From NCBI GenBank assembly GCA_018241505.1, contig JAFEDS010000016.1, forward strand, positions 62,001 to 126,000: 64,000 nucleotides of DNA, in the 5' to 3' direction. Source of the DNA: Pseudomonadota bacterium (lineage in GTDB: Bacteria; Pseudomonadota; Gammaproteobacteria; Steroidobacterales; Steroidobacteraceae). This document shows, one piece after another, positions 43,342-50,684 of this stretch. Numbering within the stretch: the stretch's first letter is position 1; every line of letters starts with the position of its first letter. The notes below the pieces were generated by a model. It saw nothing but the letters and a program-made list of their open reading frames with translations, had not been told where the DNA came from and did no database searches. The position numbers and the translations under genes were made by a program.

Positions 43342-44286
43342 TTAGTTCTGCCGGATGCGCGCCGTCGCTTTGAGCATCGCCAGAATCAACTCGTCGCGCC
43401 GCTCGCACAGCACTTCCGGCGAGCTCGAAGCCGCTTCATCGGACACGCCCGCAACGAGCTTCGCTACCGTATCGGGATCGAGCCGGGCATTGCCCAGATC
43501 ATCCCACCATCGATGAAAGCTCGGCGCGTACCGCTCACAGAATGCCGCCATGCCGCCCTGCCCGGCGCCGAGATGAAACAACATTGCCGGTCCCATGGCG
43601 GCCCAGCGCAGACCCGGGCCCGCCCAGATGGCCGTGTCAATATCCTCAACGCTCGCGGCACCAATGGACATCAAGTGAATGGCTTCGCGCCACAAGGCCG
43701 CTTGCAGGCGATTGGCGATGTGACCCGGAACCTCGCGATTGACGCGAATGGTGACCTTGCCCAGTGATCGATACAGGCGCTCGGCTTCGTCGACCACGCC
43801 TGGGGCGGTCCGCTCATTTCCCATCACCTCCACCAGGGGAATGAGGTGCGGCGGGTTGAAGGGATGGCCGAGAATCAAGCGCGACGGATCGCGCCAACCG
43901 GCTTGCATTTCACTCAGGCGCAAACCCGAGGCCGAAGATGCAACAACCGCGTCCTTTTTCAGCACCGGCTCGATCGCGGCGTACAGGGCGTGCTTGAGGT
44001 CCAACCGTTCGGGCACGCTCTCCTGCACGAATTCCGCACTCGCTACAGCAGACACCGCCGTGGAGTGAAAGCTGAGGTTGTGCTGGGTCCCCCGGCTCCG
44101 CAAACCCAACTCTTCCAATGTGAAGGAACTGCTGTCGATGTACTTGCGCACAGCGTCTTCGGCACCAGCGGCGGGGTCGAATACGGCCACTCGATGCCCG
44201 GCCGCCAGAAAAAGCGCCGCCCAACTGGCGCCGATCACCCCGGCGCCCAGAATCGCTATGTGTCTGCCTTGATTTATTCCGCTCAC
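43342..44286 (-). CDS. 3-hydroxyacyl-CoA dehydrogenase family protein (L-carnitine dehydrogenase-like)
   Basis: A 314-residue NAD-dependent dehydrogenase. The GTG start at 44286 overlaps the Rieske gene stop (GTGA) and leads straight into HIAILGAGVIGASWAALFLA, the Rossmann motif. Further motifs: VQESVPERLDLKHALYA, VASSASGLRLSEM, LGHPFNPPHLIPLVEV and the helical C-terminal domain (GHIANRLQAALWREAIHL). This layout fits both hydroxyacyl-CoA and L-carnitine dehydrogenases. The Rieske oxygenase and CdhR-like regulator next door favour a carnitine or related quaternary-amine role; this is inference. Confidence 0.85.
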   Translation of the reverse strand: MSGINQGRHIAILGAGVIGASWAALFLAAGHRVAVFDPAAGAEDAVRKYIDSSSFTLEELGLRSRGTQHNLSFHSTAVSAVASAEFVQESVPERLDLKHALYAAIEPVLKKDAVVASSASGLRLSEMQAGWRDPSRLILGHPFNPPHLIPLVEVMGNERTAPGVVDEAERLYRSLGKVTIRVNREVPGHIANRLQAALWREAIHLMSIGAASVEDIDTAIWAGPGLRWAAMGPAMLFHLGAGQGGMAAFCERYAPSFHRWWDDLGNARLDPDTVAKLVAGVSDEAASSSPEVLCERRDELILAMLKATARIRQN

Positions 44287-45422
44287 AACTGCCGCCCCCG
44301 CTCGTATGCATCCAACACCAGGCCATGGAAGTGATGCAATGCATGCTCTGACTTGCCTGAGCCTTCCGGGTCGTAGACGATCCGGCCCTGCTCGAAAGCG
44401 GGCGTAGCCATGCCGCGCTGTACGTTTTCGACCAGCGCGATATCCTCCACCTGCAAGGTCTTGTCGAGGTACTCGATGGCGCTGCGTTCCAGCTCGTCCG
44501 GCTCGGGTGTTTCGAGAAAGAAGTCGTATGTCTCCAGGGTCCTGTCCGGTCCGACCGGGATGATATGCAGCACGATCATCGAGCCGCGCCCCGGGTAGCG
44601 CATCAGGCAGGTGTTGGGCCACAGCCACCACACCGCGTGCGTGCGGACTTTCGCCTTTGAGGTGTCGTAAGCCGAATTGGCCGTTCGGCCCGCATCGGCC
44701 ATGTGGCTGGAATAGATTCCATGCGTGGTAACCTTGTAGGTCTTCATGTCAACCAACGTACAGAAGTCCCTGTGTGCAACCGGACAGTGATAGCACTCCA
44801 GGAAGTTGTCGACGACATTCTTCCAGTTGGAGCGGATGTCATAGGTCAAACGATGCGCAAACGTGAGCTGCCCGACATCGGGCGCCCAGTGCCGCATCTC
44901 CGGCTCCAGGTCACCTGACAGGGTGCGCAGGGGCTGAGCGTTGGGATCCAGGTTCACGAACACAAAGGCGCAAAACTCTTCGACCTGCACCGCGGTCAGT
45001 CGAATCTCACTCGTTGCGAAGTCCTTCAGACTACTAGTATGGGGCGCTCCAGCGAGCTGTCCATCGAGACGGTACCGCCATGCGTGGTAGGGGCACACGA
45101 TTCTTTGCACGACGCCCTCTCCCAAGAGGACCGGGTGTGCTCGATGTTTGCAGACGTTATAGAACGCACGCAGGACCCCGTCCTGGTCCCTTACGACGAC
45201 AATCGGATGACCCCCAACTTCTGCCGTGACGTAGCTGCCGGGAGCGCGAAGCTTCTCGGCATGACAGACCCACTGCCAGGATTTCCGGATGATTTCGCGC
45301 TGGTCGAGCGTAAACCACAGGGCGTCCGTGTAAGCCTCGGCGCGTAGCGAATGCGAGCGCGCCGGATCGCGGTCATACCCGGCCTCGATGGCGTCGAACT
45401 GTTGTGGCGATGGCCTCGACAT
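44283..45422 (-). CDS. Rieske oxygenase, alpha subunit (carnitine/choline monooxygenase-like)
   Basis: A 379-residue ring-hydroxylating-type oxygenase. The [2Fe-2S] Rieske site is CKHRAHP...CPYHAWRY (~91-115). The mononuclear iron site is in DNFLECYHCPVAHRDF (~206-221, two His), and the third ligand lies in the C-terminal domain. Such single-component alpha subunits need a separate reductase, which is not in the window. The sequence style (VVDNFLECYHCPVAH) matches choline, carnitine and stachydrine-type monooxygenases that act on N-methylated compounds. Coupled to the dehydrogenase gene by a GTGA overlap. Confidence 0.88.
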   Translation of the reverse strand: MSRPSPQQFDAIEAGYDRDPARSHSLRAEAYTDALWFTLDQREIIRKSWQWVCHAEKLRAPGSYVTAEVGGHPIVVVRDQDGVLRAFYNVCKHRAHPVLLGEGVVQRIVCPYHAWRYRLDGQLAGAPHTSSLKDFATSEIRLTAVQVEEFCAFVFVNLDPNAQPLRTLSGDLEPEMRHWAPDVGQLTFAHRLTYDIRSNWKNVVDNFLECYHCPVAHRDFCTLVDMKTYKVTTHGIYSSHMADAGRTANSAYDTSKAKVRTHAVWWLWPNTCLMRYPGRGSMIVLHIIPVGPDRTLETYDFFLETPEPDELERSAIEYLDKTLQVEDIALVENVQRGMATPAFEQGRIVYDPEGSGKSEHALHHFHGLVLDAYERGRQL

Positions 45423-45478
45423 GGCACCTCCCGGCGGCAGATGAGCTCAAAGAGCATCCTCTGCCAGCGAGCTCACGA

Positions 45479-46501
45479 TTATACTTGGTTGGCCTTTATT
45501 TTAACTTTTTTGGCCATGCGCGGCTGGTGGTGGGGTGAAGAGCGGAATTCGAAGGGCACGCGCCCCTCGATCCGGTCGTCCCGGGGTGCGATCTTGAATC
45601 GTTGCCGATAGGCGCGACTGAAATGCACCTGGCTGGCAAAACCCGACGCGACCGCGATTTCCGACAGTGGCTTGTCAGTCTGAGTCACCAGGCCCCGCGC
45701 GCGGTCGAGACGGATGTCACGGTAATGAATAGCCGGCGTCTGGCGCACAAACCGCTGAAAAAGCCGATCCAGATGGCGCTGCGAAATGCCCACGTGGCGG
45801 CAGATCTCGGGAATGGACAGAGTCGCCTCGAGGTTTTCCGCCATCACCTCGATTGCCTCGCGCACCAGGTGAGGCACAGTCGTACCCAGCGGTTCGACCG
45901 CATACACATTCTGCCGCGCGCCCTGCGGCCGCAGCCGGTCGTGGAACAGGTAACGAGCCGTGCTGTTGGCAAGGGCATCACTGCGAGCCCGGCGGATGAT
46001 CTGGATAGCGAAGTCCAGTGCCGCGGTACCTCCACAACAGGTGATCCGGTCCCCATCCATCACGAAAAGCTGATCGCTCGCCCGGACATCCGGAAAGAGC
46101 TCGCGAAATGAATCGAGATGCTCATAGTGGACGGTGGCGCGCCTTCCCGAAAGCAGCCGCGCTTTGCCGAGTATGAATGCCCCCGTATCGAGCGCGCCGA
46201 GCGTCACGCCTTTGCGTGCCCAACGTCTCAACACTGAATGCAACGCGGGACCGCTGTGCTGCTCAGGTGTCCAGCTCGAAGATACAATTGCGAGGTCCGG
46301 AGTTTGATCCTGGACCCGGGCGAGCTCCCGGGTTGTGATAGCCACTCCGTTGCTGGCCATGACGCAGCCCCCCGCGATCGAAACCACCTCCCAGCGAAAG
46401 TGAGTGCAGCCGTCCAGATAGTTGGCGGCCCGAAAAGGATCGATGAATCCGACCGTGGCGGCCAGATTGAAGTTGGGCATCACCAGGATGAGAATGTTCA
46501 T
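45479..46501 (-). CDS. GlxA-family AraC-type regulator (CdhR/GbdR-like)
   Basis: A 340-residue regulator starting MNILILVMPNFNLAATVGFI. Residues ~1-185 are a DJ-1/PfpI-like amidase-fold sensor (ALDTGAFILGKARLLSGRRA, GGTAALDFAIQIIRRA). Residues ~215-315 hold the AraC double HTH (LSIPEICRHVGISQRHLDRL, SEIAVASGFASQVHFSRAYR). This is the architecture of CdhR and GbdR, activators of carnitine and glycine-betaine catabolism. The start ATG overlaps the beta-propeller gene stop (ATGA), and the gene lies 56 bases upstream of the Rieske oxygenase on the same strand. Confidence 0.88.
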   Translation of the reverse strand: MNILILVMPNFNLAATVGFIDPFRAANYLDGCTHFRWEVVSIAGGCVMASNGVAITTRELARVQDQTPDLAIVSSSWTPEQHSGPALHSVLRRWARKGVTLGALDTGAFILGKARLLSGRRATVHYEHLDSFRELFPDVRASDQLFVMDGDRITCCGGTAALDFAIQIIRRARSDALANSTARYLFHDRLRPQGARQNVYAVEPLGTTVPHLVREAIEVMAENLEATLSIPEICRHVGISQRHLDRLFQRFVRQTPAIHYRDIRLDRARGLVTQTDKPLSEIAVASGFASQVHFSRAYRQRFKIAPRDDRIEGRVPFEFRSSPHHQPRMAKKVKIKANQV

Positions 46502-47511
46502 GGGCCCGAGTTGCGGCAGCGGGCCAGCGCATTCTCCAACTCGAGCCGGGAAAGAGTGCCCCCATGATAGTCTGTCAGCCAGATTGCGCCGTGCCCGATA
46601 CCGAGAGAATCTCCTCCCGCGCCGGCCCATTGGCATCGCAGCACTGAGTCAGTGCTATCAACGGCGGACAATGGCACCTTCATCATCGTGGTCCAAACCA
46701 TTCCGCCGCCAACACTAATATCGCCTCCGTGGCCCGGCGTGCTCAAGGCAATTGTTTGGATGGCTCGCCTCGCCTTTGCATCAATGCGCGTCAGACTCCC
46801 ATCACCTTGATTAAGTGTCCACACGGTTCCGGCCCCGGCGCTCAAGAATCGGGGATTGGGCCCCGTCTTCACGGTCCCGAGCACTTCACCGGAGTGGGCG
46901 TCGACGCTCGTGACTTCGGCGCCATCAGCGCGTGTCACCCAGACCTGGCCATCCAGGTAGAAGGGATTGAAGGAGCCAGGCGGTATTTGGATCGTTTGGC
47001 GGACGCTTCCGTTGTCGGGGTCAATCCGCGCCAGCGAGCCGTTCTTGTCCACCACGAGCCAGATGCTGTCGGGACTCGTGGCAATACCGCCCTCGGGCCC
47101 GGCAGGACCCACCTTCAGAACGGTGCTCAAGACGTTGAGTTTGAGATCCACCTTCGCCAGTGTCGCTGGGTTACTGCAAAGGGGAACCCAAAGGCTGCCG
47201 AAACCCGTCGCCAGCCCCGCGCATGGCTCACCGGGTAACTTTACCGTCGCCACCCTCTTGTTGGTCCTCGGATCGATCCTATGGACGGCGTCGGGCCCGG
47301 TGCTTCCGACCCACACCGCATCGGGCGTGAGGGCGACCCAGTCGGCGGTTTTTCCGACATGGATGGTTGCGAGCGGTTTCAGCTCACTGATCGGTCTTGT
47401 GGGAAACGCAGCCTCGGCGTCCACGGCTGACACGGGCACAGCGTGTACTGCGAGACTGAAAGCTGCGGCTACCACGGCATTTCGCAGCATTGTGCGCTTG
47501 ACTCTGAGCAT
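46498..47511 (-). CDS. exported YncE/Vgb-like beta-propeller protein
   Basis: A 337-residue periplasmic protein. The start at 47511 (MLRVKRTMLRNAVVAAAFSL) gives a Sec signal ending VPVSA-VDA. It has six or seven repeats of a blade with 'd.vWv....g.v.riD..tg.v..ti.vg..p', for example DAVWVGSTGPDAVHRIDP, DSIWLVVDKNGSLARIDP and GQVWVTRADGAEVTSVDA. It resembles streptogramin-lyase/YVTN propellers. No enzymatic residues are assigned. Upstream is an intrinsic terminator-like hairpin (47534-47563), so expression may be attenuated. It overlaps the regulator start. Confidence 0.8.
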   Translation of the reverse strand: MLRVKRTMLRNAVVAAAFSLAVHAVPVSAVDAEAAFPTRPISELKPLATIHVGKTADWVALTPDAVWVGSTGPDAVHRIDPRTNKRVATVKLPGEPCAGLATGFGSLWVPLCSNPATLAKVDLKLNVLSTVLKVGPAGPEGGIATSPDSIWLVVDKNGSLARIDPDNGSVRQTIQIPPGSFNPFYLDGQVWVTRADGAEVTSVDAHSGEVLGTVKTGPNPRFLSAGAGTVWTLNQGDGSLTRIDAKARRAIQTIALSTPGHGGDISVGGGMVWTTMMKVPLSAVDSTDSVLRCQWAGAGGDSLGIGHGAIWLTDYHGGTLSRLELENALARCRNSGP

Positions 47512-47533
47512 GGACGTTCCCCAAGGACGAAAA

Positions 47534-47563
47534 AATGGCGGAGCCCAGGTGGGCCCCGCCATT
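47534..47563 (-). terminator. intrinsic terminator/attenuator before beta-propeller gene
   Basis: Read on the minus strand, AATGGCGG...CCGCCATT form an 8-bp stem with an inner GCCC/GGGC pairing, followed by six T residues at 47535-47530. It is the clearest intrinsic terminator in the window. It lies only about 20 bases before the propeller start codon and downstream of the candidate 22-codon peptide gene. Confidence 0.75.
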
Positions 47564-47706
47564 CCTGCCCAAGCTCGACTACTCACGGACCAAGGTGTTC
47601 CGCATAGCAGTTGCATCGGAGCGTCCATCCGTTGGACTCGGCTGCGCGCGTGACAATTAGCCTGCGCGCATCCCTCTATGGCCTCCTGGCCAGCACGAGG
47701 TTCCGA

Positions 47707-47775
47707 CTAACGACGAACCTCGCGACCAACCAGCGCGCCCAGAGACGCAACCGAACCAACGTTTGTATGTGCCAC
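47707..47775 (-). CDS. candidate 22-residue peptide with near-ideal ribosome site
   Basis: A GTG-initiated frame of 22 codons beginning (after Met) AHTNVGSVASLGALVG and ending in EVRR before TAG. Directly upstream, AAAGGAGGTGATCC (47791-47778) is complementary to 14 bases of the 16S rRNA 3' end, with the GGAGG core eight bases from the GTG, which is ideal. It has no family match. It could be a leader peptide that controls the propeller gene through the terminator at 47534, or a small secreted or modified peptide. The frame stays open upstream to 47907, but that longer version ignores the ribosome site. Confidence 0.55.
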   Translation of the reverse strand: MAHTNVGSVASLGALVGREVRR

Positions 47776-47921
47776 TTGGATCACCTCCTTTGGTTGCCGT
47801 GGGCTCACCGTCAGCGCACGCCGCCCACCGAAGCTGCGCGCCCCAATCTTTATCCTGAGAGCGAGCTTGATGGCGGCGCGGCCGGATTTCAAGGCCCGCA
47901 CAGCCACGGCTATGCCATTGA

Positions 47922-47935
47922 TTAAATTAATTTAA
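47922..47935. promoter_or_regulatory. 14-bp AT palindrome
   Basis: TTAAATTAATTTAA is a perfect palindrome inside a ~40-base stretch with almost no G or C, in contrast to the high-GC surroundings. It lies between the peptide gene (-) and the ATPase gene (+) and is probably promoter or operator DNA for one of them. The remaining stretch 47512-47706 holds the terminator and no convincing gene. Confidence 0.45.
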
Positions 47936-47953
47936 AATTAATCCTAGCCAAAA

Positions 47954-47979
47954 ATGGAATTGCAAATCGACAATTGTCG
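47954..47979 (+). repeat. direct repeat A with palindromic core
   Basis: First copy of a 26-base imperfect direct repeat (ATGGAATTGCAAATCGACA then ATTGTCG) whose core CGACAATTGTCG (47968-47979) is a perfect 12-bp palindrome. The second copy starts 54 bases later, about five helical turns. Together they look like tandem operators before the ATPase gene. Confidence 0.6.
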
Positions 47980-48007
47980 TTTTACAACTCCAGCTTCGCC
48001 GCCTAAG

Positions 48008-48033
48008 ATGGAATAGCAAATCGACAGTTGTCG
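48008..48033 (+). repeat. direct repeat B with palindromic core
   Basis: Second copy: ATGGAATAGCAAATCGACA then GTTGTCG, differing at two positions from copy A; core ATCGACAGTTGTCGAT is a 16-base palindrome with one central mismatch pair. It ends 23 bases before the ATPase start. Confidence 0.6.
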
Positions 48034-48056
48034 ATTAATCATTCCAAGGGTGGAGC

Positions 48057-49505
48057 ATGGCCCGATTCATCGGCAGGCAGCGGGAGCTCGCGCATCTCCT
48101 CGAAACCACGCGCAAATCTTCCGCGTCGTTCGTCGTGGTAAGAGGCCGGCGCCGGGTCGGAAAGAGCCGCTTGATCGAGGAGTTCAGCCGCCATTTCGAT
48201 CACTACTGCGTCTTTACCGGACTCGCCCCAGACAAGAACACCACCGCTGCAGATCAACTCAAAGAGTTCTCCCGACAGATCGCTCGCCAATTCAAGATTG
48301 CACGCGCGCTGTATGAAGACTGGAGCGATGCTTTCTGGGCAGTAGCGGAACGGGTGCAGTCGGGCCAGGTACTCTTGTTCTTCGATGAAATCTCGTGGAT
48401 GGGATCAAAGGATCCCACCTTCCTTGCGAAAATCAAGGACGTGTGGGATCGAAGGCTGAAGCACAATGATCGCCTCGTATTCGTTGTCTGCGGATCGGCG
48501 TCTTCCTGGATCGAGGAGAACCTTCTCTCGAGCACGGCATTCGTCGGACGCATCTCGTACACACTCACGCTGGAACCGCTGCCGCTCGTGGACTGCGATC
48601 GTTTCTGGCCGGACATCATTTCTGCCTATGAGAAATTCAAAGTGCTTTCGGTTACCGGCGGGGTACCCAAATATCTAGAGGAGATCGATCCCCGGCAACC
48701 GGCCGAAGACAACATCAAACGTCTGTGCTTCACGCGCGGGGGATCCCTGGTCGAAGAATTCGACCTGATCTTCTCAGACCTGTTCCTGCGCGACAGTGAC
48801 GATTACCGTCTGATCCTGGAAGCTCTGTGCGCGGGCGCCAAGGAAGTAGGAGAGATCGCAGACTTCTTGCAGCGCGGAACGGCGGGCCGTATTCCCGAGT
48901 ATCTACGGGAGCTCGAGCTCGCCGGCTTTGTTGCGCGCGACTTCACGTGGAACCTTCGCACCGGGGAGGACGGCAAGCTCAGTCGCTTCCGCCTGCGCGA
49001 TAACTATCTGCGCTTCTACCTCAAGTACATCCAGAAAAATCGGCACAAGATCGAACGCGACAGCTTCGCACTGAAATCCCTCGGCAGCCTTCCGGAATGG
49101 AGCGCCATGATGGGACTGCAATTTGAGAACCTGGTCCTGAACAGCAGGGGCCAGCTCCATGAACTGCTGCGGATCGATCCCCAGGACATCATCAACGAAA
49201 ACCCCTTCTACCAGCGTAAAACCCGCCGCCACGCGGGCTGCCAGATCGACTATCTGGTCCAGACCCGCTTCGGAAGCCTCTACGTCTGTGAAATCCGGTT
49301 CTCCAAGGATCCTGTCGGTAGCACCGTCCTGACTGAAATGAAGACCAAGCTCGCTGCTCTCGGCCGCCCGAGGGGCATCTCCTATCGCCCGGTGTTGATT
49401 CACGTCAACGGTGTCACCACTGATGTCATGGACAGCAACTATTTCGCCGCCATCGTCGATGCGCAGGAGCTCCTGCAGGCCAAGTCACAAACATCGATGT
49501 TTTAG
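48057..49505 (+). CDS. AAA ATPase with DUF234-type C-terminus
   Basis: A 482-residue ATPase of the archaeal-type AAA/DUF234 group. Walker A is GRRRVGKS (30-37), Walker B VLLFFDEIS (~104-112). A winged-helix region follows (EALCAGAKEVGEIADFLQRG, IPEYLRELELAGFVARD). The C-terminal ~140 residues form a nuclease-like fold: CQIDYLVQTR (Asp ~396) and LYVCEIRFSK (Glu ~411, then Arg where the PD-(D/E)xK family has Lys). Role unknown; such genes are patchily distributed and often horizontally moved. Two tandem palindromic repeats precede it. It ends with a 4-base overlap with the convergent Rieske gene. Confidence 0.85.
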   Translation: MARFIGRQRELAHLLETTRKSSASFVVVRGRRRVGKSRLIEEFSRHFDHYCVFTGLAPDKNTTAADQLKEFSRQIARQFKIARALYEDWSDAFWAVAERVQSGQVLLFFDEISWMGSKDPTFLAKIKDVWDRRLKHNDRLVFVVCGSASSWIEENLLSSTAFVGRISYTLTLEPLPLVDCDRFWPDIISAYEKFKVLSVTGGVPKYLEEIDPRQPAEDNIKRLCFTRGGSLVEEFDLIFSDLFLRDSDDYRLILEALCAGAKEVGEIADFLQRGTAGRIPEYLRELELAGFVARDFTWNLRTGEDGKLSRFRLRDNYLRFYLKYIQKNRHKIERDSFALKSLGSLPEWSAMMGLQFENLVLNSRGQLHELLRIDPQDIINENPFYQRKTRRHAGCQIDYLVQTRFGSLYVCEIRFSKDPVGSTVLTEMKTKLAALGRPRGISYRPVLIHVNGVTTDVMDSNYFAAIVDAQELLQAKSQTSMF

Positions 49506-50587
49506 GGCGATTGCTCTTCGAGTGCGCGTCTCAGCAGGTAGCGGCGCATTGCAACGGATGGCGCATCACTAGCGACCGACATCTCATAGAACGGAGCGCC
49601 TGGATTGGCAAGCACCTCTTCGAGGCGTGTCAGCGCCACGACATCTTCTTCGAATGCGCGAAACAGCTCATCGTGCATGAACCGCGTAACGGCCGCGTCG
49701 GCCAACGCGAAGTCGCGGCTGTGGACTATGAAGTAATGAGTTGAGTGGTGCGTCTCCGGCGTCGGCACATGACAGGTGCGAATTTGAAATTCGGCCCGCT
49801 TGTCCGCGGGCAGGCGGTAATCGTGGAAGTTGGCAGTCACTACATGCAGACCGGGCGAGACGAATTCAGATGTGGCAATACGCGCGGCCGCGTCATGTTC
49901 GAGGCCTGTTGGTTTTGCCCATACCGGTGGCAACCTCGTCGGCGCGACCGTGCGAGTGATGCGAAACCGGCCTTCTTCCAGGCTCGTTTCGTACGGCGCA
50001 GCGGCGTAATCAGGCGTACCGAAACTTCGAGCGTGCACAAAGGACAGATGTGTGAGGTCCAGGAGGTTTTCGTGGAGGCTCACGTAGTTCGCCGGCAGGT
50101 GAAAGTAACCTCGCGAGGAAGTCCATTCGGCACCATCCAGCCACGGTGTGCCCGGAATTCGTGATGGATCGGGCGTCGACTCGCCTAACCAGGCCCACAC
50201 AAACGGACCCCGTGCGACGAGCGGAAACGCGCGGACGCCGATGCCTTTCGGGCAAGTCTTTTGCGAAGGCACCTGGATGCAATCGCCCGCGGCGTCGTAA
50301 CGCAGACCATGGTACCCGCAGACGACCGTATCACCCTCGAGCGTGCCGGCCGATAGCGGAAAAGACCGATGCGCGCACCGATCGTCCAGCGCGACCGGGA
50401 CTCCCGCCAACGTCCTGAAGAGCACGAGCCGCTGTCCAAGAACGGTACGCTTCAGCAACGACCGCTGCAGCTCATCTGCAAACGCCACCACGTACCATTC
50501 GTTCTTCAGGAAGGCTGTATTGGCGTCCGCCATCTGGCGCATCGCCGTGGTCGCGGCACGGACCAAACCGGGTGGAGGCAGGCTCAT
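49502..50587 (-). CDS. Rieske oxygenase (vanillate-demethylase-like alpha subunit)
   Basis: A 361-residue oxygenase. The Rieske cluster is CAHRSFPL...CGYHGLRYD (~70-95); the iron site DLTHLSFVHARSFG (~175-188) has the D-x2-H-x4-H of the VanA/dicamba/PdmO group, which demethylates or hydroxylates aromatic and related substrates. A reductase partner is not in the window. The gene is divergent from the glycosyltransferase at 50685 by 97 bases, and convergent with the ATPase. Confidence 0.88.
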   Translation of the reverse strand: MSLPPPGLVRAATTAMRQMADANTAFLKNEWYVVAFADELQRSLLKRTVLGQRLVLFRTLAGVPVALDDRCAHRSFPLSAGTLEGDTVVCGYHGLRYDAAGDCIQVPSQKTCPKGIGVRAFPLVARGPFVWAWLGESTPDPSRIPGTPWLDGAEWTSSRGYFHLPANYVSLHENLLDLTHLSFVHARSFGTPDYAAAPYETSLEEGRFRITRTVAPTRLPPVWAKPTGLEHDAAARIATSEFVSPGLHVVTANFHDYRLPADKRAEFQIRTCHVPTPETHHSTHYFIVHSRDFALADAAVTRFMHDELFRAFEEDVVALTRLEEVLANPGAPFYEMSVASDAPSVAMRRYLLRRALEEQSP

Positions 50588-50684
50588 GCCTCGATCCTAC
50601 CCCGATGACCCTCCCCGGTCAGCCCGTCAATCCCACAGAAGAGATCTTCTTTCAGGCGCGCGGCACGGTGATGCTCGGGCGAAC

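Noticed and set aside
47778-47791. + strand match to the 16S rRNA 3' end (GGATCACCTCCTTT)
   Set aside because: Flanking bases do not match 16S rRNA on either side, so it is not an rRNA fragment; read on the minus strand it is an extended ribosome-binding site.
50343-50684. N-terminal extension of the glycosyltransferase
   Set aside because: It is antisense to the Rieske oxygenase gene, and the family N-terminus MKIAIATYGTEGD starts at 50685.
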